Shown here: one piece after another, positions 36,501-47,535 of the stretch
Layout: each line of letters opens with the position of its first letter
How positions within the stretch are numbered: position 1 is the stretch's first letter
Origin: Paramacrobiotus metropolitanus
Lineage: Eukaryota > Tardigrada > Eutardigrada > Parachela > Macrobiotidae
Direction of reading: 5' to 3'
Length of the DNA: 64,000 nt
Assembly: GCF_019649055.1 (NCBI RefSeq)
Contig: NW_026570411.1
Span: 62,001 to 126,000 of the forward strand
Notes under the pieces: model-generated
The model's input: the letters and a program-made list of their open reading frames with translations, nothing else
Databases searched by the model: none
What the model was told of the DNA's origin: nothing
Position numbers and translations under genes: made by a program

Positions 36501-38611
36501 ATCTGGGCGGGGCGTGGCTGGTCGTACGGCCACTCCGAGTCCGCCGTGCTGTAGCGGTCCCCATACGCCACACCACTGCCGACGCAAAGCAGCGCCACCA
36601 GAGCCGCTACAACGCTGGTCCGCAGAAACATACTAACCAGTAGAATAAGTACTACCTGCATGGCATAACAAACACTTCGTACTTTGCCATTTACGGTGAG
36701 TTTATTTGTACAGTATAGATTCTGTAAAATCAACATTAGCTTTTAACCTGGCAACAGGCTGTTGCCAGGTTAAAATGTGATCATTTTATCTGGCTGTTGC
36801 CAACAGCCAAATAAAATAGTCACAATTTTTTCCATGTGGCAGTACACTGAGTAAACCGATTTTTATTTGGCGTTCAGTTGATTATTGCTCGCTACAGTTG
36901 ATTATATTATTCTACAGTGAATATAAGGTCTCACTATAAGTAAGCAAATAAACCTTTCATTATAAAGCGATTTATGCCATTTATAACAAAACTACCACTG
37001 ACTAAACGTATTCGATTTTATCGACCGCAGCGTAGCGAAGGTCATATTCAAGACCAGTGCTTTCGTAGATTTCTGTCCGCTACGGAAGGTCCTTAGGAAA
37101 ATGTTGTTGGCTGTTATGCTGCCAAGTTAAATGTTAATTATGTTAGGAAATTGGTAGTGCGACTGGTAGGACGTTAAACATTAGTAAATATCACTCGCAC
37201 GAGCTAAACGCTCCCTCGATCCTACGCTCCGGGCTGCCAAATACACGCCAACGTGCATTTTTCATTGAGTAGTTTAGAGAATACTTAATATAAAATAATT
37301 TTAATATATTTTTATATATATTTTAATATATAATTTTTGTTTTAATATAATTAAATTTTTTATTTTTGGTTTTAATTTTTTTAATAATTTTTTTGAATTT
37401 TCAGAGAATACTTAATATAAAATGATATGTGAGTGCTTACAGAAAGCGTCTCAGCAGACTAGACAATTGTCCAAATTGTCTTTTGCAGTAGTCATTGCAC
37501 GTGTTCAATGAGCATACTGGTACATATGTATGTACATAATTATTATTATTATGTACTGTACAGAGTACTTACAGTTATTTATAAACCGCACATTAGCTTG
37601 GATAATAATACAGTACATAAGATTAATTCAATCGGTACGACCATCCGACGTGACGGTCCGAGTGTCTAATTGTTCTGCTTTTCGTTCCTCTTGCGCAGAA
37701 CCAACACATCGTGGACGCTTGCCGTGAGCTGTGGGAAGACTGCATCGAGTTAGACTATACTGATCCGTGTGACGTGGATGAGCGTGCGTCAACGGACTCA
37801 ACGCCGACAACGGTAAGCAGCCATATCTGCACAATCCTGGAAAGATAATTATTAAGAAGCAGGTCACTAATACATGCGGCCTACCCACAATCCGCACGGC
37901 TGTCTAACCGAAACCGCTGACGACAACCTGCCACCACAGCCAGATGGACGGCGTGAAAGACTGCGCTAAACATGGCTGGTTTTTAAATACACCCGAGCAT
38001 CTTCGCGCCGGCACGATACCGCCAACAATTCCACCCAGTGTGCATGGTGGCCTTGATAGCGCGGGCGTCGGTTTGTAGTACTGGAGCGCTGATTGAGGAA
38101 ATTGTACCGTAACTGCTAATGCCATTAACGCCTTACCAGTAGCCGATGGACGCAAGGAAATAGCTCGTTCACACCGCCTGTAGATCGCCAGAAACCCGGG
38201 GGCCTAGTCGCAGCGCCTGTTTCTTGCAAGTCATAATACCGGTGTCGCTATCGTAGGTCAGCACAACGGCCGGCAGTATCGCCAACGGATCTCCGGTGAA
38301 TTCGCGGAAGCAGCGCAATATGGCCGGCATCATTCAGCGGATGGTGTTGGCTTCCCAGCTCTTCCACCGCCGCGATTTCTCCGCGTTCGGTCTACTGCCC
38401 GTCCGACGAGCCATGCTTCTGAAGGTACTCGGGCAGTCTGGATCGACATTTACGGTTGTTGTCACAGCCGGCATCACAAAAGTCGTAATACACATTGCAG
38501 CTGGTTGTGGGATTGGTCGTGATGGCGCTGCTGTTTTTCTGGGACAGACGCGAGGGCTACGCCGGCCCCGGCTGTCCGGGCCTGAGCCCTAACCGGACGG
38601 CGGCAGCTTAG
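33520..38611 (+). CDS. 7TM gustatory-receptor-like chemoreceptor
   Basis: Four exons: 33520-34419, 37699-37812, 38257-38424, 38501-38611. Total 1293 nt, 430 aa. All three introns are phase 0 and cluster near the 3' end, as in arthropod Gr genes. Hydrophobic segments: about 4-25, 60-80, 110-130, 150-180, 240-268 and 272-295 in exon 1, and a seventh (LVVGLVVMALLFF) in the last exon. The C-terminal part, FSAFGLLPVRRAMLL followed by the last helix, has the layout of the conserved Gr C-terminus (FSA-G-F-----LL then TM7), although the TYxxxxxQF motif is absent. Gr proteins are ligand-gated cation channels with intracellular N-termini. Sequence identity is too low for a ligand guess, and another 7TM family is possible. 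Confidence 0.68.
34823..35505. mobile_element. foldback element, family A copy 3
   Basis: Left end TAAGGAAAATGGCCCGG. Long inverted arms share CATCCGGTTGCCGAGATATGG and GAAGATCGGGTAATAACCAG. The extreme right terminus is decayed. A small palindromic insert (about 35385-35420, ACTAAACATACCCTAGTATTTAGT) interrupts the right arm. It lies in the receptor gene's first intron. Confidence 0.82.
35738..35881. mobile_element. small foldback element, 29-bp perfect arms
   Basis: The arm 35738-35766 (ACTGTAGCCGCGCGATGAGT...) is exactly complementary to 35853-35881. Length 144 bp. No ORF. Confidence 0.75.
36398..36631 (-). CDS. possible secreted peptide precursor, nested antisense
   Basis: A single-exon ORF of 77 aa lies inside the receptor gene's first intron on the opposite strand. 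The N-terminus is a clear signal peptide (SVVAALVALLCVGSGVAYG). The remainder is Tyr/Asp/Pro/Met-rich and contains GYQRGKRMG, where GKR would be an amidation plus dibasic cleavage site as in neuropeptide precursors. An in-frame upstream ATG extends the ORF to 36736, but the shorter start places the signal peptide at the N-terminus. Alternatively it is a small structural secreted protein. It has no recognised family, and no promoter is identified; two palindromes lie just upstream (36741-36818). Confidence 0.45.
   Translation of the reverse strand: MFLRTSVVAALVALLCVGSGVAYGDRYSTADSEWPYDQPRPAQMYAPHTDYARQMAYDYYAPSYGYQRGKRMGAHHG
36741..36775. repeat. perfect 35-bp palindrome
   Basis: 17-bp arms TTTTAACCTGGCAACAG around one base, followed at about 36784-36818 by a second imperfect palindrome with TGGCTGTTG / CAACAGCCA. 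Confidence 0.8.
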
Positions 38612-40569
38612 TTGCGCCCTCAATGTGCCAGCCAGTCATGCGCGTTACTACCACGGATACTCGTGTATATAATTACTTACATTATTGTCACGCGCGTCGC
38701 GACTTATTAATGCACTGATAGCTGGGTATGCCGGCTGTTTTTATACTGACTAGTAATAACGATTATCCTGCATCCGGCTGAATTTTTATAACGATGCAGC
38801 TTCCGCGGTGACAAATTTTTATTGGCTTTAATTCCTGTTCATTACCAGTACTGCGCTATCGTCTACGCATTTCGCGCCTTGACGCACGGTGCGATACCGA
38901 ACTAGTATTGTCTTGTTCTGCACTGTTCTGCTGCAATCAGTTTCTCCTGTTTCTTTGTTCCGTTTCTTCCTAGCTACTACTGTCTGCTCTTTCTCTTCGC
39001 CTAGTTACGATTTTTGTTTCCAGAGTTTATTTAAGTACATAATACATTTGGTACGAGCACAACAGCAACGGATACACAAATCATTATCAGAGCGATTTAA
39101 CCGTTCAGTGCTTATCTATACGTTATACTATCTTGTTTACACAGTACACTACCTAAAAACACGCATACCAAATTTTTTGAACTTACGATTTAGCGGGGAA
39201 TGTTTCGGGTCAAGAGTCTACTGCTTGGCGTTTGTTGCTTTGTTTTGAAGACTTTTAATTTTTTCTTTTGCGAGTTTCGAAGCTCAGGTACCATGTACGT
39301 ACTGTATATCGCATCATTTTCCTACAATTTCCGGAAGTTGTTATGCTGTTAATCCAATACGATTACGTACTATGTAATCGTAAGCTATGTACAGTACATA
39401 CGTACAGATAACAATATTAATTTTGTAAACACATTATTGCATTTTGCATATGATACAATAATTTCATTATATTATACAATACATACAGTATGTGCATGCA
39501 TATTGTACATTTACGTTTTACTATATCTCTATATTCATACAATCTTACCGTTCAAAACGTATTTTTCCTGGGTTTTTATGGATAAATCAACACGTGGTCA
39601 GTTTAAGTCAAGCTTAGTCTCGAAAAATTTTTAATTTTCCATAGGTGTGCCTTCTGAATTTTGATTTTGTTTTGATAGCGCTGGTCAGAAAAATTTTGAT
39701 TGGTTCTTAAGTATAGAAAATAGAGTACTTAATATAACGACGTTCTTTAGATACTTGCAGCGTGATTTATTTCAGAACTCAAGGTACACGAGTATTTGTC
39801 GCAGATTTTTTATAAAAGTGAAAGATTTGTACTGAATACACAGCTCAGCCGATTACAGAAATGGGCGGCCTAATCACGCAGAACATTTCGTCTAAGTTAG
39901 CCGATGCTGGTGCTGTTCCCATGACCGAGGCCGCGTTCCCGCGTTGGATGTCGATGCTGATCCGTTGGCGCAGGAACTCCGTCGCCCGTACCTCGCCTGT
40001 TTCCTGTTGTATCATCTTCCCGACTTCGGTGACCAAACGAGAGATACTGGTATAGTGGTAGTGTGGTACTGTAATACATTCTCACGATTAAAACAAATTG
40101 TTGCCACGGAGGCAGCAATTACTGCAATAATGTAAAGAAAAATCGGAATCGCACGGACCATTTTATGAAAAAAGTGAAAAAAAGCCTGTGGTCACAGGTT
40201 CAAAAAAAATCGTGGGGAGGTCAAATATTAGTTTCCGTCCAAGAGGGTTTTGCCGAGCGCGGAGCGCGAGGCATACCTTGTATTATGAAATACAATAGAA
40301 GTTCGTTTATACATCCAAATTTATGTAAATTTATGCGAATGTACATAAACGTATCCAGGAACACAATTGATAATATAACTACATAAAAATGCGGGACAAC
40401 GAACACCGGAAAAACCATAAAATAAATAAGAAAAACTGAAAACGCTGTTAAATTCAGCATGTTCAGGAACTGTATCAAATGCGAATGTACATAAAGGAAT
40501 ATACAGTACATTAACACATACGAAATACAATATAATATCAAGACTTCCTACGTGTACATAATGACTGTA
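38612..40569. other. spacer without supported genes
   Basis: AT-rich. Two weak open frames (39199-39300, hydrophobic start; 39861-40055) have neither splice nor family support. Nothing else is recognised. Confidence 0.45.
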
Positions 40570-40916
40570 TATAGGGGGGAAAATGTGTCTAGCCGAACCA
40601 GTCCCTTGTACTTCTGATGTAAGCCAGCTGGTGGTTTACGTTGTGGCTGCACAGCGTTTAATGTAAAGCGCTGCTATTAAGGCTGTGCGGCATTGACGGT
40701 ACATGTGGTATTAGCTGCACCAGGCAGGTCCGGGCTATAACACAGTTTTAGCCTGTTTACCTGCAGTTGTACGAGTGTTGCTTACTGTTATCAGTACCTG
40801 CAATCTTAATGGCAGCGCTTTACATAAAACGCTGTGCAGCCACAACGTAAACCACCAGCTGGCTTACATCAGAAGTACAAGGGACTGGTTCGGCTAGACA
40901 CATTTTTCCCCCTATA
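40570..40916. mobile_element. foldback element, ~115-bp nearly identical arms
   Basis: The arm 40570-40687 (TATAGGGGGG, then GTGTCTAGCCGAACCAGTCC) is nearly the exact complement of 40799-40916. Low divergence suggests recent origin. The non-complementary centre has no ORF. Confidence 0.85.
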
Positions 40917-41750
40917 TTCACAATCAATGTACATCACATGAGCATTTAAAAAACGTAAGCATGTACATAATTTTATAAGGATGTACCGGGCAAAACGTGC
41001 ATACATAATATGGTATTCAAGTTTTCTACATACGTATAATACTATAAAGTATTAGAAGTCGACGTTGGTAAAAACACTGAGTAGCACTAGCTAGCGACTA
41101 ACCACGGCACTTAGAGTAAAAAGGGATGAGTGGCGAATAGTACTCGTAAAGCAGCACGTGGCGGTTACTTTAGCGGTAACCTTTGAGTGGTCAGCCCGAG
41201 CTGCCGGTGTGAGCGATGTCCGGGCCCGATGACATCATGAACCGGCCTCCGTAACTGACCGGGCCGCCGGGTAATTGCCGCTACATCCTCAGTTCCGCTA
41301 ACCACCCGCTCCCAGACAGATTTCCCCCAAACCGCATCTCACAACCATCCATGCAGCAGCTGCATAATCCGCAGCGCCACGCCAGCACAATCCGAACTGG
41401 TCTTTTACCCACAACCACATACTCACCGGCATCAAGTTGCCGGATGGTAAAATCCACTACGGCGAATCATGTGTTGACACTTGACAAGCTGCCATGCCGC
41501 GGCAGCGTGCGTAGACAAGCTGTACGGGTTATCAAGCCGGTTGGCTGTATATCTTCTCAACCCCGTGGAATTTGTACCGGCACTCAAGTAGACAGCGATG
41601 ACTATTGAAATTTGAATGAACAACCACTGAGCGAGTCATACGCGGTAAAACAGTCAATAGTGAACACAGCCCATCCCCTCTTGCTGTAACGGTCGGTGGG
41701 AAATTCCAGTCGCCACTCGATAGACCAGGCCCGTCCACGCGCGACGCAAG
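40917..41750. other. spacer upstream of reticulon
   Basis: No exon is recognised. Confidence 0.5.
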
Positions 41751-41752
41751 CT

Positions 41753-41760
41753 ATATAAGC
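41753..41760 (+). promoter_or_regulatory. TATA box of the reticulon gene
   Basis: TATATAAG. About 135 nt further is a consensus donor (CCAA|GTAAGT, 41895), and the matching acceptor TTTTTAG is at 42382, one base before the reticulon ATG. This gives a 5'UTR exon of about 41783-41894. Confidence 0.6.
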
Positions 41761-41894
41761 CGCCGCGCACGCTGCCACCAGGAAAAACCCAAACATTTCA
41801 CTGTCAAGCAAATACAAATCTGAAATTCGCACTTTTATTGAAAACGCTTTTGAAGTTATATTGGAATCTTGAATAATTATCATTCATCTGCCAA

Positions 41895-42382
41895 GTAAGT
41901 CCTCGCTGCCTTGAAATATATTTACCGGCAATCTTCATGACGGTCTAGTGATTTTTATTGCGAGTGTTAAAATTCCGTTTTCCAAGTAATTCTATCTAAT
42001 TTTGTTTGCATTTACTTTTTAATCGGAAATTATTTTTTTTATTGGTTATAATTATTTTCTTTCGTTTGTGTAGTACCATTCTATTTTCCATTTCGTTTAA
42101 ATTATTATCGCATTTTTTCTCATGTTCATTTATTATTTCCAGTTCTCTATTGCGTATAATTAAATCTTCCTTCTATATGTTCAGTTTTAAAAATTAGGTA
42201 TATATTCGTTTTTTATGTGTACTATTGGTTTCCTTTTTCCTGCTTGTAATTTTCGTAGGAGTTTTTTAAAATAATTTCATTACTGTTAATTTTATTTCGT
42301 GTAATTCTTTCTCGTATTTTCTTAATTATTCTATTTCTTTTCTTTTTGCTTTCGTATAATTCATTGATGTATTAATTTTTAG
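41895..42382 (+). other. 5'UTR intron of reticulon
   Basis: GTAAGT at the left end, a T-rich body and TTAATTTTTAG at the right end. Confidence 0.55.
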
Positions 42383-42383
42383 A

Positions 42384-43612
42384 ATGGACGCAATGAATAT
42401 CCAGAGCGATCTGAACGTCAACGCCCCGGAATTCCACTACAAGAAGGAGACGACCTCCATCGAGCCGGTGCGGCGTCTGGAGAACGCGCGTTTCCAGCGC
42501 GATGAGCGCTCCGACATGAACCGCCGCGACAGCCCGACAGAGACGTACGTCCGCGAGGAGGCGCCGCCGGCCGACTGGCGCCAAGGCACCCCAGTTCGTC
42601 AACAGCCAGTACGACGACCTGCTGCCGCGCGACCGCCTGGACTCCATGGCCGACTCCCTGCTGGACCAGCGCGACTACCAGGAACTGCAGGAACAGGAGC
42701 GCCTCTGGCAGCAGCCGCGCCCCACCGAGGTCACGCCGCTCCTGCAACCGGAAGTCCAGGAGCAGCGCACCTACAACACGGAACTGCCGCCGCAGATGGC
42801 CGAGTTCGCCATGGACAGTCGCCGCGCGCCGGAGGCGGAGCATCCCGCCGGGTGGGTGGACAGCCGCGGGGTGCCGCAGGAGCTCCCGCCCGCGGTGGCG
42901 CCGCTCCTGGACCTCTCTCCGGAAGCGCCGGTCCAGGCGATCCAGCCGCTCCGTCTGCGCCCGCTGCTGCACGTCGCCCGTGACCTTTGCCTGTGGCGCA
43001 ACGTCCGCGACTCGGCGGTGGTGTTCAGCGCCGGGTTGGGACTGATGGGGGCGTTGTCCTACTTCAGCCTGATCAGCATCTTCGCCTACCTCTCCCTGGG
43101 CGTCCTCATCGTCGCCGGGGATCAGCGTCTTCGGACGCCAGCTCTTCTACGCGCTGCAGCAGCGTCCCGGCGTCGCGCATCCCTTCCAGCGCATCCTCCA
43201 GCGCGACATCGTCCTGGACCCGGCGTACCTCCACGAACAGCTGGACGCCGTGTTGCAGCCGTTGAACCGGAAGCTGGTGGCCATGCGCAACTTGTACTTG
43301 GCGGACAGTCTCGCCGAAACGTTGAAGATGATGTTCTACATGTATTTGTTGACGTACGTCGGCCGCTACTTCAACCTGATGAGCCTGTTGATGGTGGGAT
43401 GGGTGCTGGCGTTCTCCCTGCCCAAACTGTACATGATGTTCCGCCCGCAGTTGGACCGGATGTGGAGCAGTGTCCGCGGGAATGTGCGCCGTCTGCAGAT
43501 GGACATCCGCGACAAGTTCCAGCAGCAGAAACAGCGTGTGCAGCAGCGACGCGATCGCCGGCAGTCCGTGGAGAAAAAGGTCACCTTCGAGAAGACCGAG
43601 AAGATCCAGTAG
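42384..43612 (+). CDS. Rtn: reticulon (RHD domain protein)
   Basis: Uninterrupted coding region, about 408 aa once two single-base shifts are allowed. The N-terminal ~190 residues are acidic/Pro/Gln-rich and variable. The C-terminal reticulon homology domain runs from LLHVARDLCLWRNV through the first hairpin (VVFSAGLGLMGALSYFS...AYLSLGVLIVAG), the hydrophilic loop (HPFQRILQRDI, LDAVLQPLNRKL) and the second hairpin (FYMYLLTYVGRYFNLMSLLMVGWVLAFSLP). Reticulons wedge into ER membrane and shape tubules. The tail is Gln/Arg/Lys-rich, without a C-terminal KKXX signal. Frame breaks: one extra base in CAAGGCACC at about 42585, and one extra G in GGGG at 43117-43120, inside the first hairpin. Both flanking frames are conserved right up to the break, so sequence error is more likely than a pseudogene. 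Confidence 0.88.
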
Positions 43613-45858
43613 ACGGACTATATATAGTTGTTTTAATTTTTTATTATGTGCGCATGATACTTCTTCGATGATCTTATTAGTGTGGGGATCAATTTATCCG
43701 CCGGAAGCGGGAAATTTTTTCTGCTAGTTTTATAGCAGCTGCAGCTTCTGGTTTACTTATAAATAATTATGCTTAATATTTTCGGCATACTATGTATGCA
43801 GACTGGAATTCATACCTAATATGAAACACGGAAGTATTTGATTATAATTTGTGTGGTTTAACACGTTGTACGTTAACCGCTATTATAAAACCGACGTGAA
43901 CTGTAATAAATGATGTACTGACGAGAAACTGCAATAAATTTACCCGATCATGAATTATGATGTCATTCGGAAGTCTAGGAAGCGGTTTTTGCAACATACA
44001 TTTTTTGTGCTCGCGCCGCACTCTTCACTGCCGGGAAACCGGAAATGTACAGTCAGCTGGTGATGTTTTTTAGCGGAATGTACAGATCGGTACATGCATA
44101 TATACAGCAGACAGACAACAGGCGAAACAACTACATATTTGCCGGCAATTTTGGACGTCTCGGGTGTCGCTTTATAAGCGGCGCGTTTTCAGGAGATAAC
44201 ACAGTTAGTTGGTCATTCCTTCCATAATTCATTAGCAGAGCATCATGAAGACGAAGACGCCGATGGCGGACTGCAGCGGCGTCTTGAACATAATGGATGT
44301 GCAAATTAATATGTTTTGCATTTATTGCATTGTCGACGCTGTCTTTTTTCGCAGTTATAAAAAATACGACCAATGATAGTACAGAATAAATCGTAGATTC
44401 GAAGAGTACTGTGAACTGCCTGTAATACAGTGAAATGCGCACGGTGGCTATGTATTCTGCGAAATCTTTATTAAATGCACCATCAGGAATTTTTCTGCCG
44501 CGTCACAGGACACAGATTAATGGCGAACATTAAAACCTGTACGAGTAGATAAAGAAACGATTCAATACATGTACTGTCTGCATAGCCCCGAAACAGCAAC
44601 TTCTCTGCGTATTTTCACGGGTATTATATCCAGCCGGACCGTTAAACAGCAGAGCATCGCTGCTGACAAAAAACACCGCGATTGGTATACACTTCCGATC
44701 CGGAAGGCATATGCAATTACACACCACTGTCACCATGACGAATACGTCAAAAATTAATACTGTACATTATACGTTCTAGAATAGTTACATATGTGTCGAC
44801 GGTGTCGTATGTTGAGTATGTGGGCTCCATGCTGTGCGCATCCACGGCACGTACAGTCGGTACTTATGCGCGTTGCAGTAGATGTATGCAAATAATTATT
44901 CTAAATTGTTGAGCGAAGCTCGCTTTGTACATATTGAGAAATAATATCCAATTATGCTAATGTACAGTGGACTAAGTGCACGAAATTGTACTACAGATAC
45001 AGTGTTGTCCAGCAAGACTTGCTTCCTGAATTATTTTAATATGCATATTAATCGCGCGCGATTTTATTATTATACAGTACTACATACAGTAGTTCTGCTG
45101 GCAGTCGTTTACGCAAAACACTTACAAACACTAAATTCTTACCGTATCTACATCTATATAAGAGCGTATATAGACAATACACGTGCGTAATTCCAACGTA
45201 TGCAATAATTCTATGGTGCCTTTTTCAGTACACTTAATCAATGTCGAAACGCTATTAATAGATGAAAATGCCCATGGTGAAGGTGCGGTTGTAAAAATAT
45301 TCAATAATAACACAAAATAACAAGATAAAATAGAAACCTATTAAGTTGTAATCATCAAAGTTGATCAAACATCATCAAACTTCTGTTTCTAGTACTTAGT
45401 TTGTACTTTCACGTGATACTTATTAAAGGTCATATAGAGTTGTAATAATATAGATATAAGAAAATGATGCGTATAATTAATTACTGGCTGTAGTTAACTG
45501 TCAATGTTGGCGGCAGCATGCGCAGTACAACCAAGTGTATAGAAAGCCGACGAAGTATGTACAGAACGCCTCCACCGGCTACCCTAGAGATTCCGGCCGC
45601 TGTAACGCCGGCACACAGTGCTGACACCAGACTGGATAGGCGTTTTTAATCAGCCACGTAATCCCTTTCGGCCTTCCGTCATTCGGTGTCCAGGGGCGTC
45701 TGCAAGGTCACAGGATCGGTATTGCACAATTTATCCTTCGATACACACTACATACAGCTTCCATTAACAGTTCAATGTCTAGTTTTTGCGCAAAGGCACT
45801 GGGGATGTAGGAGGTCATAAATTTCTTAAAAGGGATCTATGCATTACAAGGCTACCAG
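43613..45858. other. spacer, mostly AT-rich
   Basis: Reticulon 3' flank, then spacer. A 43-codon ORF at 44245-44376 has a TATAAG 72 nt upstream (44173-44178) but no family match. Otherwise nothing is recognised. Confidence 0.45.
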
Positions 45859-46113
45859 CTATACCGGGTAGTTCGACAACAGCGTCATACCTTTGAAGGG
45901 CGTGGCGTTGCCCGAGACGGTTGATCGTCCGTTAAGCGCATCCTGGAGCTCCATCTGCAGCTGGTAGACGCGCAGTCCCACCATTACCATCAGCAGCAGG
46001 ATGACGAGCGACACCCGGGTAATGTCTTCCCAGGACATACATGTCCCGTCGACAATATCTTCGACGCCGTCGGGAACGCTGCCGTCTCCCGGAAACGGCA
46101 AACTGAAGTTCAT
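45859..46113 (-). CDS. small single-pass membrane protein
   Basis: 84-aa ORF. A short polar N-terminus (MNFS sequon, Asp/Gly-rich) is followed by one strong transmembrane helix (VSLVILLLMVMVGLRVY) and a short polar tail with a predicted helix (QLQMELQDAL). An upstream in-frame ATG would add 15 residues. A possible donor (AAAG|GTATGA, near 45884) means the last residues may differ after splicing. No recognised family. Its layout resembles the gene at 49701. Confidence 0.5.
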   Translation of the reverse strand: MNFSLPFPGDGSVPDGVEDIVDGTCMSWEDITRVSLVILLLMVMVGLRVYQLQMELQDALNGRSTVSGNATPFKGMTLLSNYPV

Positions 46114-47162
46114 GGCCCGGCTGGATAGCGCCTTACCCAGTGCTGCAAATAACAGCAACTGTTACGGGAAATGTACGTGGACCATGATCGTCTGTATAGT
46201 AATTCCATTTCCGTTATGCATAATACGTACAAATATATACATTTATGCACATAATATACATACGTGTATGTTCATGATATATATTATGTATGTTCTTGTA
46301 CATACATAATATATATACATGAACATATACAGACTGTATATGTTTATATTATATAGTCTATATATAATATGTGTATAATACATTTATAATATTATAGTAT
46401 AATGCATTTATAATATGTGTATATATTAAATAACTCTTTATACATATTTTACAAGAGCGATGCTAGCTTATACTGTATTATACATATAACAGCATCGCTC
46501 TTGTAAAATATAATTCTACAAAGAATTGATTACCCCAGTTAGCGCGAGACGGAATAGCACATAAGACACACATGGCTGTTTAATTTACTACACTAGATAT
46601 ATTTTCAGGTTGCAAAATTAACGTGGAAAGCCAAAACCGATCGCTTTTTATGAAAGCAGCGCGACTGGCGGATCGAGGACGTAGTCGGCCGCCTGTGGCA
46701 CTTATTTCCGTCCGCTATGTGATTATTCGGCATTCTTATCGGGAAACGGCAAAGTGCACCTGTGCGGCGCGAGTATGCGGGTACGTTGTAGCGCATTAAC
46801 ATAACCATGGCGCGGCGGACTGTGGACGTACGGCATAACATTATAATCTGATATGCTGTTTGCCAGCCAGTTTGGTTCGCTGATTAAATCGTCGTTTTCT
46901 CCGTACCACAGTAACCATACAGACTACTAAGTAGGCGCTACTCCTGCGCTGCACTGCGCTCTTGCATACCGGAAATGTTAACGCTCCCATGTGATGCTAA
47001 ATATTCGCAGTTTCAGGTATCGTTTAATGCGCATAGTGCAATCAGAGCTGCGCTTTGCTTTGCGGATACAAAGGACATTCCAAAAATAACTTTTCCTAAT
47101 TTGTGTTTCCCGCCAGAAATGCATTTAGCAACTATTGTCCATATCGTTACATACGTCCTTGA
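46114..47162. other. AT-rich spacer with hairpin
   Basis: Contains TA-dinucleotide-rich sequence (46200-46440) and the inverted repeat 46445-46510. No exon is seen. Confidence 0.5.
46445..46510. repeat. hairpin with 20-bp perfect arms
   Basis: TATTTTACAAGAGCGATGCT at 46445-46464 pairs with 46491-46510. The 26-nt loop is AT-rich. Confidence 0.85.
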
Positions 47163-47535
47163 TTAAGGAAAATGGCCCGGTACATAGTGTCAATAATTGT
47201 ATACATGCACTAAAACTTTCGCTTGCGCGCACTCCGAATTACTATTTTGTAATACTTTACGTCATTCTGAAGCTGAATGATTTGTGTACATTGTTCGGAA
47301 AACCGTTTGCGCGCGCAACATCCGCTTGCCGAGATACGGCGAACTAAAATGGGCGAAAAGTTTAGACGCAGTGTTGTGTACCAAAAGTCTGGTTATTAGT
47401 TATTACCCGATCTTCTTGAAACTTTGCTGTAAAAGACACATGGCCATCAAGTCGAAAGTGAACCAATTTCAGATCCATAGCACTTTCCCGTAATTTTAAA
47501 ATTTTTGAAATTCATTTTAAAATCGGAAAAAAATT
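47163..47535. mobile_element. foldback element, family A copy 4 (half)
   Basis: Begins TTAAGGAAAATGGCCCGG and runs to the central TTTTAAAATCGG, then stops. Only the left arm is present. Confidence 0.8.

Noticed and set aside
39861-40055. 64-aa ORF starting MGGLITQN, myristoylation-like
   Set aside because: No continuing exon, no family match and no conserved context.
41602-41796. Minus-strand 64-aa ORF with signal-peptide-like start
   Set aside because: It overlaps the plus-strand TATA box and 5'UTR exon of reticulon, and has no splice or family support.
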